In this document: positions 54,918 to 61,523 of the stretch, one piece after another
Layout: each line of letters begins with the position of its first letter
Position numbering within the stretch: position 1 is the stretch's first letter
Source of the DNA: a virus
Reading direction: 5' to 3' (one strand)
Length of the DNA: 64,000 bases
IMG/VR virus record: IMGVR_UViG_3300049460_000371
Location: 23,354-87,353 of that record
The notes under the pieces: generated by a model
What the model saw: the letters and a program-made list of their open reading frames with translations, nothing else
Database searches by the model: none
Told to the model about the DNA's origin: nothing
Made by a program: the position numbers and the translations under genes

Positions 54918-55001
54918 GTTTCTATCGTCTAGTGGTTTAGGACGGCGTTGTGGGGCCGGACTCCATAGGCTACACAGGTTCGATTCCTGTTGGAAACACC
55001 A
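54918..55001 (+). tRNA. Irregular tRNA, possibly His (GTG)
   Basis: Acceptor GTTTCTA/TGGAAAC, Glu-like D arm and good T arm (ACAGG/CCTGT). The anticodon stem is CGGC/GCCG around an 8-nt loop GTTGTGGG, and the variable region is about 15 nt. His tRNAs carry C at position 73, but here it is A, so the isotype is doubtful. It may be a degenerate or processed variant. Confidence 0.5.
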
Positions 55002-55027
55002 AGTTTTTTGTAGTAAGGTAGTACCAT

Positions 55028-55104
55028 GTTTCGTTCGTCTAGCTGGCCTAGGACATCAGCCTTTCACGCTGAGTACACGGGTTCGAATCCCGTACGAAAC
55101 GCCA
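55028..55104 (+). tRNA. tRNA-Glu (TTC)
   Basis: Loop CTTTCAC on stem TCAGC/GCTGA, discriminator G, CCA encoded. Confidence 0.93.
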
Positions 55105-55146
55105 GTGACACAAATGCACGCTAAATATCAACTTTGAGGGTTGATT

Positions 55147-55827
55147 ATGCAGCGGGCAAATAGAAGAAAGTATCATTACATATATCGAACCACGTGTGTG
55201 GTTACGGGGAAATACTACCTGGGTATGCACAGCACGGATGACCTGCAAGATGGTTATATGGGGTCAGGTAAGCGACTTGGTTATTCCATGCGAAAGTATG
55301 GAATCGAAAATCATGTATGTGAGATATTAGAGCATTACTTCACCAGAGAATGGTTGAGGGAGCGCGAAGCGGAGTTAGTATGTGCGGAAACGCTAACTGA
55401 TCCGATGTGTATGAATCTTAAACTTGGTGGTTTGGGTGGGTTTGATCATATCATTAATGATAATATTAAACATAAGGCAAGCTCGGCATTAGGTGGTAAG
55501 ATTGGTAGTGCGAGTAACTGGGCAAATATCAAAAACGATCCTGAAAAATTGAATTTGATTAAAATGGCTGCTGCTATTAGATTTAAACAAATGCACAAAG
55601 ATGGTAAAGCAGGACAGAATACATTTTTAGGCAAAACGCATACTGAAGAAAGTAAACGTAAAATGCGTGAGGCAAAGAATGAATATGGACTAGGTACCAA
55701 CAATAGTCAATATGGTACTTGCTGGGTTACCAATTTTGATATTAACTGTTCGAAAAAGATACAAAAAGAAGAACTAGAGATATATATCCGTAATGGATGG
55801 ATTGTTGGTAGAAAGATTAAATTTTAG
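55147..55827 (+). CDS. GIY-YIG homing endonuclease inside the tRNA array, 226 aa
   Basis: ATG 55147 after TTTGAGGG. GIY-YIG signature as YIYR (about residues 12-15) and YYLGMHS (about 22-28), with conserved Arg and Glu downstream, then a NUMOD3-like motif KTHTEESKRKMREAK (about 158-172). A/T-rich codons contrast with the neighbours. It separates tRNA-Glu from tRNA-Tyr and may target a tRNA gene or its spacer. Not similar in detail to the endonuclease at 2415. Confidence 0.9.
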   Translation: MQRANRRKYHYIYRTTCVVTGKYYLGMHSTDDLQDGYMGSGKRLGYSMRKYGIENHVCEILEHYFTREWLREREAELVCAETLTDPMCMNLKLGGLGGFDHIINDNIKHKASSALGGKIGSASNWANIKNDPEKLNLIKMAAAIRFKQMHKDGKAGQNTFLGKTHTEESKRKMREAKNEYGLGTNNSQYGTCWVTNFDINCSKKIQKEELEIYIRNGWIVGRKIKF

Positions 55828-55877
55828 GATGTAGGACTTTTTGTTGGTTGGCTGTGTGACAAAAAGCGTAAGATCAT

Positions 55878-55969
55878 GTATGAGTGGTGCGAGTGGTTGA
55901 AGCCGTCTGACTGTAAATCAGAACTCACCGAAAGGGGGCGCGTAGGTTCGAATCCTACCTTATACACCA
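55878..55969 (+). tRNA. tRNA-Tyr (GTA)
   Basis: Loop CTGTAAA on TCTGA/TCAGA, long variable arm, acceptor GTATGAG/CTTATAC, discriminator A. Confidence 0.9.
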
Positions 55970-55986
55970 AGTTTCAAGAAGTACAT

Positions 55987-56071
55987 GCGTGGGTGGCCGA
56001 GTGGTTGAAGGCGACGGACTGTAAATCCGTTCTCAAAAAGCGCGATGGTTCGAATCCATCCCTACGCACCA
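55987..56071 (+). tRNA. tRNA-Tyr (GTA)
   Basis: Loop CTGTAAA on ACGGA/TCCGT, long variable arm, acceptor GCGTGGG/CCTACGC, discriminator A. Confidence 0.9.
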
Positions 56072-56180
56072 GTTTTGCTTGGCTAGTAGAGGAAAGTGTG
56101 TTTAATCGGGGCCGCGAGCCTTTACTCCTCCCGAAGAACGGACATGGTTCCGTCTTTACACAGTGCAGTTTTGTTTCAAT
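56072..56180 (+). other. Structured spacer in the tRNA array
   Basis: Contains a TCGGG/CCCGA hairpin and a GACGG-like one but no T-loop motif. Possibly a decayed tRNA. Confidence 0.35.
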
Positions 56181-56255
56181 ATTCCGTTCGACTTCGGGTG
56201 AGGTCAGCAGCCTTTCACGCTGCGTAGGTGGGTTCGAGCCCCATACGGAATACCA
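56181..56255 (+). tRNA. tRNA-Glu (TTC)
   Basis: Loop CTTTCAC on GCAGC/GCTGC, acceptor ATTCCGT/ACGGAAT, discriminator A, CCA encoded. Confidence 0.92.
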
Positions 56256-56262
56256 AGTTTTA

Positions 56263-56346
56263 GGACAGATGGGTGAGTGGCTGAAGCCGACGGACTGTAA
56301 ATCCGTTCTTAATTGCGCGCTGGTTCGAATCCAGCTCTGTCCACCA
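56263..56346 (+). tRNA. tRNA-Tyr (GTA)
   Basis: Loop CTGTAAA on ACGGA/TCCGT, acceptor GGACAGA/TCTGTCC, discriminator A, CCA encoded. Confidence 0.9.
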
Positions 56347-56552
56347 AGACGTCGTAGCACGTCAGTGTATCGTCCAGTTGAGCGCTCGACTGTATGTGTG
56401 TTCTGGCCCCAGTGGGAGCATTGGGGGTCGACTAGGGTCGGCCAATATCGCGGGTAGCCAATCCAGCGTACGAATGGGAAAAGGGTTCCAGACCATGCTG
56501 GCCTTTTCGACGGTGTAAAAACCCATGGAGAGGGATAGAAATGTCCCTCACT
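56347..56552 (+). other. 206-base spacer with stable hairpins, no clear tRNA
   Basis: Contains GACGT/ACGTC, and CCCCA/TGGGG nested in TCGAC/GTCGA pairs, but no T-loop and no cloverleaf that I could fold. It may be a decayed tRNA, a leader or a small RNA. Confidence 0.35.
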
Positions 56553-56628
56553 GCGGATGTAGCTCAGTTGGTAGAGCATCTGGTTGCCAATCAGAAGGTC
56601 ACGGGTTCGAACCCCGTTATCCGCTCCA
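56553..56628 (+). tRNA. tRNA-Gly (GCC)
   Basis: Loop TTGCCAA on TCTGG/TCAGA, acceptor GCGGATG/TATCCGC, discriminator T, CCA encoded. Confidence 0.93.
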
Positions 56629-56664
56629 AGATTTCAGGCGTTGAGCTGACGCCTTAGTAGTAAA

Positions 56665-56722
56665 GCCGGGCAGAGTCCAATAGGGGACAGAGCTCCGTGG
56701 TTCAACTCCACCGCCCGGCTCC
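56665..56722 (+). tRNA. Truncated tRNA-like element, 58 nt
   Basis: Perfect 7-bp acceptor GCCGGGC/GCCCGGC, a T arm GTGG-TTCAACT-CCAC and one small hairpin GTCC/GGAC, but no anticodon arm. The 3' end is TCC without the final A. It keeps the features that tRNA-processing enzymes recognise, so it may be processed although it cannot decode. Confidence 0.6.
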
Positions 56723-56735
56723 TAGTATGTTTTGA

Positions 56736-56817
56736 GCGGGATTAGCTCAGTGGTAGAGCACTTGACTTCCAATCAAGAGGCGAATAGTTCACACCGGTTC
56801 GAACCCGGTATCCCGCT
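56736..56817 (+). tRNA. tRNA-Gly (TCC) with enlarged variable loop
   Basis: Loop CTTCCAA on CTTGA/TCAAG, acceptor GCGGGAT/ATCCCGC, T arm ACCGG/CCGGT. The variable region is about 15 nt instead of about 5. CCA is not encoded. Confidence 0.85.
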
Positions 56818-56830
56818 CAAAACATATTTC

Positions 56831-56914
56831 GGATGCGTAAAGCTGGTGGTTCCACGCAGATGGTCTGTAAAACCGTTCCTTCGGGGAGTAGTTCGATTCT
56901 ACACGCATCCACCA
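56831..56914 (+). tRNA. tRNA-Tyr (GTA)
   Basis: Loop CTGTAAA on ATGGT/ACCGT, variable arm TCCTTCGGGGA, discriminator A, CCA encoded. The D arm is irregular. Confidence 0.75.
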
Positions 56915-56930
56915 TTACTAGGAGTTGAAA

Positions 56931-56966
56931 ATGAATACCATTCTGATGATTCGAGGGCGAGGTTGA
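56931..56966 (+). CDS. 11-codon micro-ORF in the synthetase leader
   Basis: ATG 56931 after AGGAGTTGAAA; ends with Arg-Gly-Arg-Gly (CGA GGG CGA GGT) then TGA. It lies inside a large hairpin formed by CTGATGATT 56943-56951 and AATCATCAG 56995-57003, next to the ribosome site of the synthetase gene. Possible second leader peptide. Confidence 0.4.
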   Translation: MNTILMIRGRG

Positions 56967-57011
56967 AACTAATCAAGTTTTCAATCTAACCATCAATCAT
57001 CAGAGGACAAA

Positions 57012-57770
57012 ATGGAATTCATCTATAACTTTAACGCGCTGCCGTTTTTGAACGAACAAGAGCTGATACTTAAAGAGTATCTAACAAAAACTATAGCGCT
57101 TCAGGTCAAAGCGATCCTGAAGAAACAAAACAGAGCTTGGGACTTGGTGCAAATTGAAGCGCCATGTTTGATCCCAAGGGAGCATGTAAATGCCAACTAC
57201 ACAGATGCAGATCTGTGGGTGCAACAAAGTCAGAACCACGCTGAATTGGTTCTGAAGCCTGAAACAACTGCTTCGTCGTATTTGTACTTGGAGCATCTGT
57301 TACGGCACAACGAGGTAATGCCTCCGGTAGCTGTTTGGCAAGTGTCCAAGAGCTTCCGTCGTGAGCAGGATCAAACGACAAAGAACTGTCGTTTTAAAGA
57401 GTTCTATCAGCAAGAGTTTCAGTGCCTGTACTCAGCTGATACTAAGAATGATTATCAGGCGAGTGTAATCGAAGATCTGGCAGCAATGCTCATGCGTATT
57501 GTGTGTTTGCCCACCAGGATAGTGTTAAGTGATCGACTGCCTGACTACTCGTTGAAGACGATCGATATTGAGGTCTGGAACAACGAGAAGTGGATGGAAA
57601 TCTGTAGTGTGTCAACACGCAAGGATTTCACGTTCAAGCCGTCATTCAAGAACAAGCAAGTTGAATGTTTGGTGTTGGAGATTGCGATCGGCGTCGAACG
57701 TTTGATCTACAACATTAGCAAGCGTGAAAGCGTATTTGAAAATCTTCGGGTTGAGAATACGTTGAAGTAG
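57012..57770 (+). CDS. Class II aminoacyl-tRNA synthetase-like protein, 252 aa
   Basis: The catalytic core of a class IIa synthetase is seen: LKPETTASSYLY (about 81-92), motif 2 KSFRREQD...RFKEFYQQEFQ (about 113-137) and motif 3 AIGVERLIYNI near the end. Best general resemblance is to glycyl-, threonyl- or prolyl-type enzymes. There is no anticodon-binding domain, so it is about half the usual length. Among tRNAs for Ser, Tyr, Gly, Glu and Cys, a glycyl role is the most reasonable guess; a non-translational ligase is also possible. Confidence 0.8.
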   Translation: MEFIYNFNALPFLNEQELILKEYLTKTIALQVKAILKKQNRAWDLVQIEAPCLIPREHVNANYTDADLWVQQSQNHAELVLKPETTASSYLYLEHLLRHNEVMPPVAVWQVSKSFRREQDQTTKNCRFKEFYQQEFQCLYSADTKNDYQASVIEDLAAMLMRIVCLPTRIVLSDRLPDYSLKTIDIEVWNNEKWMEICSVSTRKDFTFKPSFKNKQVECLVLEIAIGVERLIYNISKRESVFENLRVENTLK

Positions 57771-57799
57771 AAGTAACGGGGGCCTTGTGCCCCTTGAAT

Positions 57800-57891
57800 G
57801 GAAAATTGGCTGAGCGGTCTAAGGCAGCGTCTTGGAAAGGCGTCGATTCAGGTAACTGGGTCCATGGGTTCGAATCCCATATTTTCCTCCA
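57800..57891 (+). tRNA. tRNA-Ser (GGA)
   Basis: Loop TTGGAAA on GCGTC/GGCGT, long variable arm, discriminator T, CCA encoded. Confidence 0.9.
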
Positions 57892-57892
57892 T

Positions 57893-57979
57893 GGTGATGT
57901 GCCCGAGTGGTCGAAGGGGACGGATTGCAAACCCGTATGCGAAAGCGCGCCGTGAGTTCGAATCTCACTGTCACCTCCA
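57893..57979 (+). tRNA. tRNA-Cys (GCA) with long, Ser-like variable arm
   Basis: Loop TTGCAAA on ACGGA/CCCGT (one A-C mismatch), D arm CCCGAGTGGTCGAAGGG and a variable arm of about 15 nt as in Ser or Leu tRNAs. Discriminator T favours cysteinyl-tRNA synthetase. Normal Cys tRNAs have short variable loops, as has the copy at 58701. Confidence 0.8.
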
Positions 57980-57995
57980 AGTTTGAGATATTTGC

Positions 57996-58080
57996 AGAAG
58001 ATTGGTCGAGTGGCCGATGACAGCTGATTGCTAATCAGTAGACTAGAAATGGTCCGAGGGTTCGAATCCCTCATCTTCTG
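57996..58080 (+). tRNA. tRNA-Ser (GCT), second copy
   Basis: Loop TTGCTAA on GCTGA/TCAGT, long variable arm, discriminator G. The acceptor pairing extends to nine bases; CCA is not encoded (CAA follows). Confidence 0.88.
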
Positions 58081-58099
58081 CAAATATTTTAAAGGTTAC

Positions 58100-58189
58100 G
58101 GCGGGTAGAGTATACGGTGTACAAGCAGCCTCGAAAACTGTTCCACTTGGTGATCCCAGGTGATGGTTCAATTCCATTACCCGCCTCCA
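58100..58189 (+). tRNA. tRNA-Ser (CGA)
   Basis: Loop CTCGAAA on GCAGC/ACTGT (one C-A mismatch), long variable arm, acceptor GGCGGGT/ACCCGCC, discriminator T, CCA encoded. Confidence 0.85.
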
Positions 58190-58244
58190 GTATTAAACAT
58201 GGCACATCGTTATTGTGTTGCTTAATTGGTTAAGTGAATGTACT

Positions 58245-58268
58245 ATATGAGGCAATGTTACCTCATAG
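58245..58268 (+). promoter_or_regulatory. Hairpin overlapping the ribosome site of 58278
   Basis: TATGAGG and CCTCATA form a stem with loop CAATGTTA; the 3' arm touches the AGGAG ribosome site. Confidence 0.4.
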
Positions 58269-58277
58269 GAGTATTAA

Positions 58278-58529
58278 ATGAAAACCGTAATTTGCAGCAT
58301 CTCGATGAAGATGCCCCACAAGGTTCCTGTGGAAAAATGCCAAGGCTCGTTGTCTGACGCACGTCATCTGTATGGTGAATACGCCTACTGGCATGGTAAC
58401 AACTCGAGCGGCTGGCATGCACTGCCAGTACCAGATGTTGAATACGTGACTTGCTTGGAACACAGTTTGAGCAAGTTTGTAGTTGAGGAAGACGAGGCGA
58501 AGCGCTTCGGTTTGACCTATAAAGTTTAA
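58278..58529 (+). CDS. Hypothetical protein in the tRNA array, 83 aa
   Basis: ATG 58278 after ATAGGAGTATTAA. His- and Cys-containing small protein; its stop lies one base before the next tRNA, so it is part of the array transcript. Confidence 0.75.
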   Translation: MKTVICSISMKMPHKVPVEKCQGSLSDARHLYGEYAYWHGNNSSGWHALPVPDVEYVTCLEHSLSKFVVEEDEAKRFGLTYKV

Positions 58530-58530
58530 T

Positions 58531-58607
58531 GCAGGTATAGCTCAGTCTGGTAGAGCGCAACGTTGCCAACGTTGAGGCCACGAGTTCGAACCTCGTTACC
58601 TGCTCCA
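58531..58607 (+). tRNA. tRNA-Gly (GCC), second copy
   Basis: Loop TTGCCAA on CAACG/CGTTG, acceptor GCAGGTA/TACCTGC, discriminator T, CCA encoded. Confidence 0.93.
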
Positions 58608-58616
58608 AGTTTCAAA

Positions 58617-58693
58617 GTCTATGTCGTCTAGCGGCCTAGGACCCCTGATTCTCAGTCAGGACAACGTGGGTTCAAATCCCATCATAGACTCCA
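58617..58693 (+). tRNA. tRNA-Glu (CTC)
   Basis: Loop TTCTCAG on CCTGA/TCAGG, acceptor GTCTATG/CATAGAC, discriminator T, CCA encoded. Confidence 0.9.
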
Positions 58694-58700
58694 GTTTCAT

Positions 58701-58774
58701 GTAGGTTTAGCCAAGCGGCCCGGCATCGGATTGCAAACCCGACTAGACGAGTTCAACTCTCGTAACCTACTCCA
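58701..58774 (+). tRNA. tRNA-Cys (GCA), short variable loop
   Basis: Loop TTGCAAA on TCGGA/CCCGA, acceptor GTAGGTT/AACCTAC, discriminator T, CCA encoded. Confidence 0.92.
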
Positions 58775-58782
58775 AAATTCAG

Positions 58783-58811
58783 TTGATTGTTCACTCATAT
58801 GAACGTATCCT
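58783..58811 (+). promoter_or_regulatory. Promoter TTGATT-17-TATCCT
   Basis: -35 58783-58788, -10 58806-58811, with CATATGAAC in the spacer. Confidence 0.7.
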
Positions 58812-58833
58812 ATGATTTTTCATGGAAGTACAT

Positions 58834-59139
58834 ATGAGTGAACGCCCACCAGAAACTGCGCAGGAAACCGCAACACGCCAAGCAGCTGAAGCCACTTTGG
58901 CTAAATTGCCTCTTAGGCTGAAAGGGCTGTTGGAGCGCTTCCGCGAGCAAGGCAAAGTTCCCATCTCCATCCTCTACCCTGAAACCAAAGCTCAAGCTCT
59001 CAAAGAGCTTGAAGAGCTGCGGAGTCACGGCATCCTTAGCCTCATCGACGAAGTCTACGAATTCACCGAAGACGGCCAGCATGTCGCTGTGGCTAACCTG
59101 AACGAAATCCTTTGCATCTATAATGCAAGCAACGACTAG
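58834..59139 (+). CDS. Winged-helix-like protein, 101 aa
   Basis: ATG 58834 is preferred to 58822, which lies before the GGAAG site. Pattern: helix, helix (QALKELEELRSHGILSLI) and a wing-like hairpin (DEVYEFTEDGQ) as in small winged-helix proteins. Possibly a regulator. Confidence 0.65.
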   Translation: MSERPPETAQETATRQAAEATLAKLPLRLKGLLERFREQGKVPISILYPETKAQALKELEELRSHGILSLIDEVYEFTEDGQHVAVANLNEILCIYNASND

Positions 59140-59168
59140 TTGATCTCTTGTTCATTTGAGTCTATAAT
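59140..59168 (+). promoter_or_regulatory. Early promoter TTGATC-17-TATAAT
   Basis: -35 59140-59145, -10 59163-59168, with GTTCATTTGA in the spacer. Confidence 0.85.
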
Positions 59169-59190
59169 GACTTATCTAAACAAGGAGCTC

Positions 59191-59475
59191 ATGATGGCCA
59201 AGCAAAAAGTAAAACTGACCGTAACGCATGATCGTATGGCGGTTGTTGCCAAGTTTGAAAATGGCGACGAATACAAGGCCTCGGTCACGCGCACTGGCGA
59301 CCGTTTCTCGCTGGCTCAGCTTCCAGAAACCCCGACAGTCACCAAGGCCGAAGTTGAAAAGCTGAAGAAGCTCTTTGCTTTCAAGGAAGGCGAAAAGAAT
59401 CAACAACGCTTCGATCGCATCGCCGCCGCTTGTGAAGCAGCCAACAGCATCAGCGAGCTGGCTGCAAACGCATGA
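59191..59475 (+). CDS. Hypothetical basic protein, 94 aa
   Basis: ATG 59191 or 59194 after CAAGGAGCTC. Strand-rich first half, helical second half. Overlaps the cupin gene by ATGA. Confidence 0.75.
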   Translation: MMAKQKVKLTVTHDRMAVVAKFENGDEYKASVTRTGDRFSLAQLPETPTVTKAEVEKLKKLFAFKEGEKNQQRFDRIAAACEAANSISELAANA

Positions 59476-59888
59476 TCACCTTCAAGTATCCCCATAGTAT
59501 TGCTATCAACCTGAATGCAGCTATGGGGATACTTGCGAGTGGCAATCATCAAGAAATAATGGATGATGGTTATGCAACCACCATCGTGGATCCTGGCAAG
59601 GACGACTATTTCCTGATGGGCTTCCAAAACGTGGATGATCACCGGGACGGCAACGGTATGTCGACTGTGGTCATTATTTCAGGGGCTGGCACGTTCTATC
59701 TGGACGGCGCGCCCCTGAGTGTTCAAGCCCACGATGTCATCCACTTTTCTGACCATATTGAACATGGGTTCTCGTCAGACGAACGGTGTCTCGCTGTTGT
59801 GATAACCTGGGACAAACACAAGCCCACCCACAGCGAAATTATCTCCCGCATTGAGCAACGGCTGCTCGACCTCAATCAAATTCTATAG
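59472..59888 (+). CDS. Cupin-fold protein, 138 aa
   Basis: ATGA overlap. A conserved cupin core runs from HRDGNGMSTVVIISGAGTFYLDG (split: HRDGNG at about 57-62, GAGTFYLDG at about 71-79) to HDVIHFSDHIEHGF, with His residues at the usual metal positions. Function unknown; it could bind a small ligand or act as an isomerase. Confidence 0.8.
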   Translation: MITFKYPHSIAINLNAAMGILASGNHQEIMDDGYATTIVDPGKDDYFLMGFQNVDDHRDGNGMSTVVIISGAGTFYLDGAPLSVQAHDVIHFSDHIEHGFSSDERCLAVVITWDKHKPTHSEIISRIEQRLLDLNQIL

Positions 59889-59917
59889 TTGATTCTTTGT
59901 TCATTTGAACCTATAAT
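59889..59917 (+). promoter_or_regulatory. Strong early promoter TTGATT-17-TATAAT
   Basis: -35 59889-59894, -10 59912-59917; GTTCATTTGAAC in the spacer. Confidence 0.88.
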
Positions 59918-59947
59918 AGGAACATGATGAACAGAGAAGGAAACGAA

Positions 59948-60235
59948 ATGGCCAAGACTGCAAAATTCAGCACCCGCAAAGCAGCTGATGCGATCTTCAA
60001 GATCATGAAGCAGATGGGCATCAAAACCCGGAAGCCAAGCAATGGCTCGTGGATCAACTACGAAAAAGACGAAGCGACCATCTGCCTGGGTTGTAATACG
60101 TTCTTTATTTCGGTTACTGAAGCTGGTGTGTCGTTTTACAGCCGTGCCGCTGTGTTTGGTGGTTGGAGTAAACGCACCAAGAGTTTTCGCTCGTTCAAAC
60201 AGCAAATGGGCCATGTTATGTTCTACATGAGCTAA
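59948..60235 (+). CDS. Hypothetical basic protein, 95 aa
   Basis: ATG 59948 after AAGGAAACGAA. Basic helix at the start, then a strand-rich part with a Cys pair. No family recognised. Confidence 0.75.
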   Translation: MAKTAKFSTRKAADAIFKIMKQMGIKTRKPSNGSWINYEKDEATICLGCNTFFISVTEAGVSFYSRAAVFGGWSKRTKSFRSFKQQMGHVMFYMS

Positions 60236-60242
60236 TCATCTG

Positions 60243-60271
60243 TAGACTTTTTGTTCATTTAACCCTATAAT
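60243..60271 (+). promoter_or_regulatory. Early promoter TAGACT-17-TATAAT
   Basis: -35 60243-60248, -10 60266-60271, GTTCATTTAA in the spacer. Confidence 0.8.
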
Positions 60272-60293
60272 GTGATTTTTAAAGGAGGCTCAA

Positions 60294-60764
60294 ATGGCAG
60301 TCGTGAAATCCCGTAAGTTCGATGCAGCTCTGGCCGCAGCACTGGTGACCGATATTCAATTCGCGCTGGCTGGCGTCGCGCTGAAGTACAAAGTCGACCT
60401 GCTCGTTGGCGAAACGCCCAAGATCGGCGACCGCGAAGTCGTATTCGGCCTGACTGCCGAGATGCCGCGGTCCAGCATGATGTCGTATGCCGACGACGCC
60501 AAAGCATCCAAGGACGAACCGACCGACCGCATCGCCGCATTCATGGCGGCACTGCCGGATGCTCATGCCGAGCACTTCCCGCACCTGAGCTTGAAAATGC
60601 ACTACCGCAACGGTGAACACACCTACAAGATCGTGGGCTACAACAAACGCGCCCACAAGCATCCGCTGCTGATGCAAAATGTCGCCACCGACGAATACTT
60701 CCGCATGCCGATCGACCAGGTCTCGGAATTCAAGCGTGTGCGGGCTAAGGCTAAAAAAGCCTAA
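60294..60764 (+). CDS. Hypothetical protein, 156 aa
   Basis: ATG 60294 after AAAGGAGGCTCAA. Ala-rich helical start, then strands, with a Lys-rich end (RAKAKKA). High G/C at third codon positions. No family recognised. Confidence 0.78.
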   Translation: MAVVKSRKFDAALAAALVTDIQFALAGVALKYKVDLLVGETPKIGDREVVFGLTAEMPRSSMMSYADDAKASKDEPTDRIAAFMAALPDAHAEHFPHLSLKMHYRNGEHTYKIVGYNKRAHKHPLLMQNVATDEYFRMPIDQVSEFKRVRAKAKKA

Positions 60765-60769
60765 TAAGG

Positions 60770-60793
60770 AGCCCGGCTAGTCCGGGCTTTTTT
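60770..60793 (+). terminator. Rho-independent terminator
   Basis: AGCCCGG/CCGGGCT, loop CTAGT, T run. Confidence 0.95.
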
Positions 60794-60827
60794 ACGACTG
60801 TATGAACTGCAAAGTGCCATATTGTGC

Positions 60828-60856
60828 TTGATTATTCATTCAAATGAACTTACAAT
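60828..60856 (+). promoter_or_regulatory. Early promoter TTGATT-17-TACAAT
   Basis: -35 60828-60833 and -10 60851-60856; TTCATTCAAATGAA in the spacer. Confidence 0.8.
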
Positions 60857-60882
60857 AAGATATCGATAACGTGGAGCAACAG

Positions 60883-61182
60883 ATGAAGAAAAAGAAACTT
60901 GCAATCGTGGCTGAAGGTTTTCAAATGACCAATGCGGGCCCTCGTGGCCTCAGCAATGTAAAAACTCCTGCTGAGGTGGAAGCTGAACGTGTTAAACGCG
61001 AGGCTGACATCCTGGGCATGCTGAACCTGCAACTGGGTCAGGTTGAAAATACCCTGAAAAAGCCGTTCGATGCGGCCCCAAAGTTCGTCGTTGAAGTGGC
61101 GGACATCAACGGCGCGCTCAACTCCAACGTGATCGACGAAAACACACCAGAGCTGCTGGACGCCCCACAGAAGGAGGAATAA
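60883..61182 (+). CDS. Hypothetical protein, 99 aa
   Basis: ATG 60883 after GTGGAGCAACAG. Lys-rich start, helical centre. One-base overlap with the next gene. Confidence 0.75.
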   Translation: MKKKKLAIVAEGFQMTNAGPRGLSNVKTPAEVEAERVKREADILGMLNLQLGQVENTLKKPFDAAPKFVVEVADINGALNSNVIDENTPELLDAPQKEE

Positions 61183-61490
61183 TGATTTCCCACGTCGAGC
61201 ATGAAATTATCTCCCCGGTCGTCGAGGCAGCTTGCCAAGAACTGCTGGCATCCAGGCAACAAGCCTTTGTCGCGGTTCCTGACATGTCGGGGCGTATGGA
61301 TCCTGCCATGATGCGGGCAGCTATTGCGAGTATGCAACCACTCATTGTCGGCACTGGCTCTGCCATGCCTATGTTGAGCAATCAGCACACTGGCCACGGC
61401 GTCAAGCAGTGGACGACCAAACAGAACACCAGTAAAACCACGTACTCGCTCAAAGGCCGGAAAGCCAAACAGCGTCGTAATCGTAAGTAA
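61182..61490 (+). CDS. Hypothetical protein with basic tail, 102 aa
   Basis: One-base overlap with the previous stop. Met-rich centre and a Lys/Arg-rich end (KGRKAKQRRNRK) that suggests nucleic-acid binding. Confidence 0.75.
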   Translation: MISHVEHEIISPVVEAACQELLASRQQAFVAVPDMSGRMDPAMMRAAIASMQPLIVGTGSAMPMLSNQHTGHGVKQWTTKQNTSKTTYSLKGRKAKQRRNRK

Positions 61491-61523
61491 CACTGTACAC
61501 GAGCGTTCGTGTATAATGATTAT

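Noticed and set aside
54505-58774. Search for a UCA-anticodon suppressor tRNA that could read the TGA in the release factor gene
   Set aside because: No loop of the form CTTCAAA was found among the tRNAs of the window. It could exist elsewhere in the genome.
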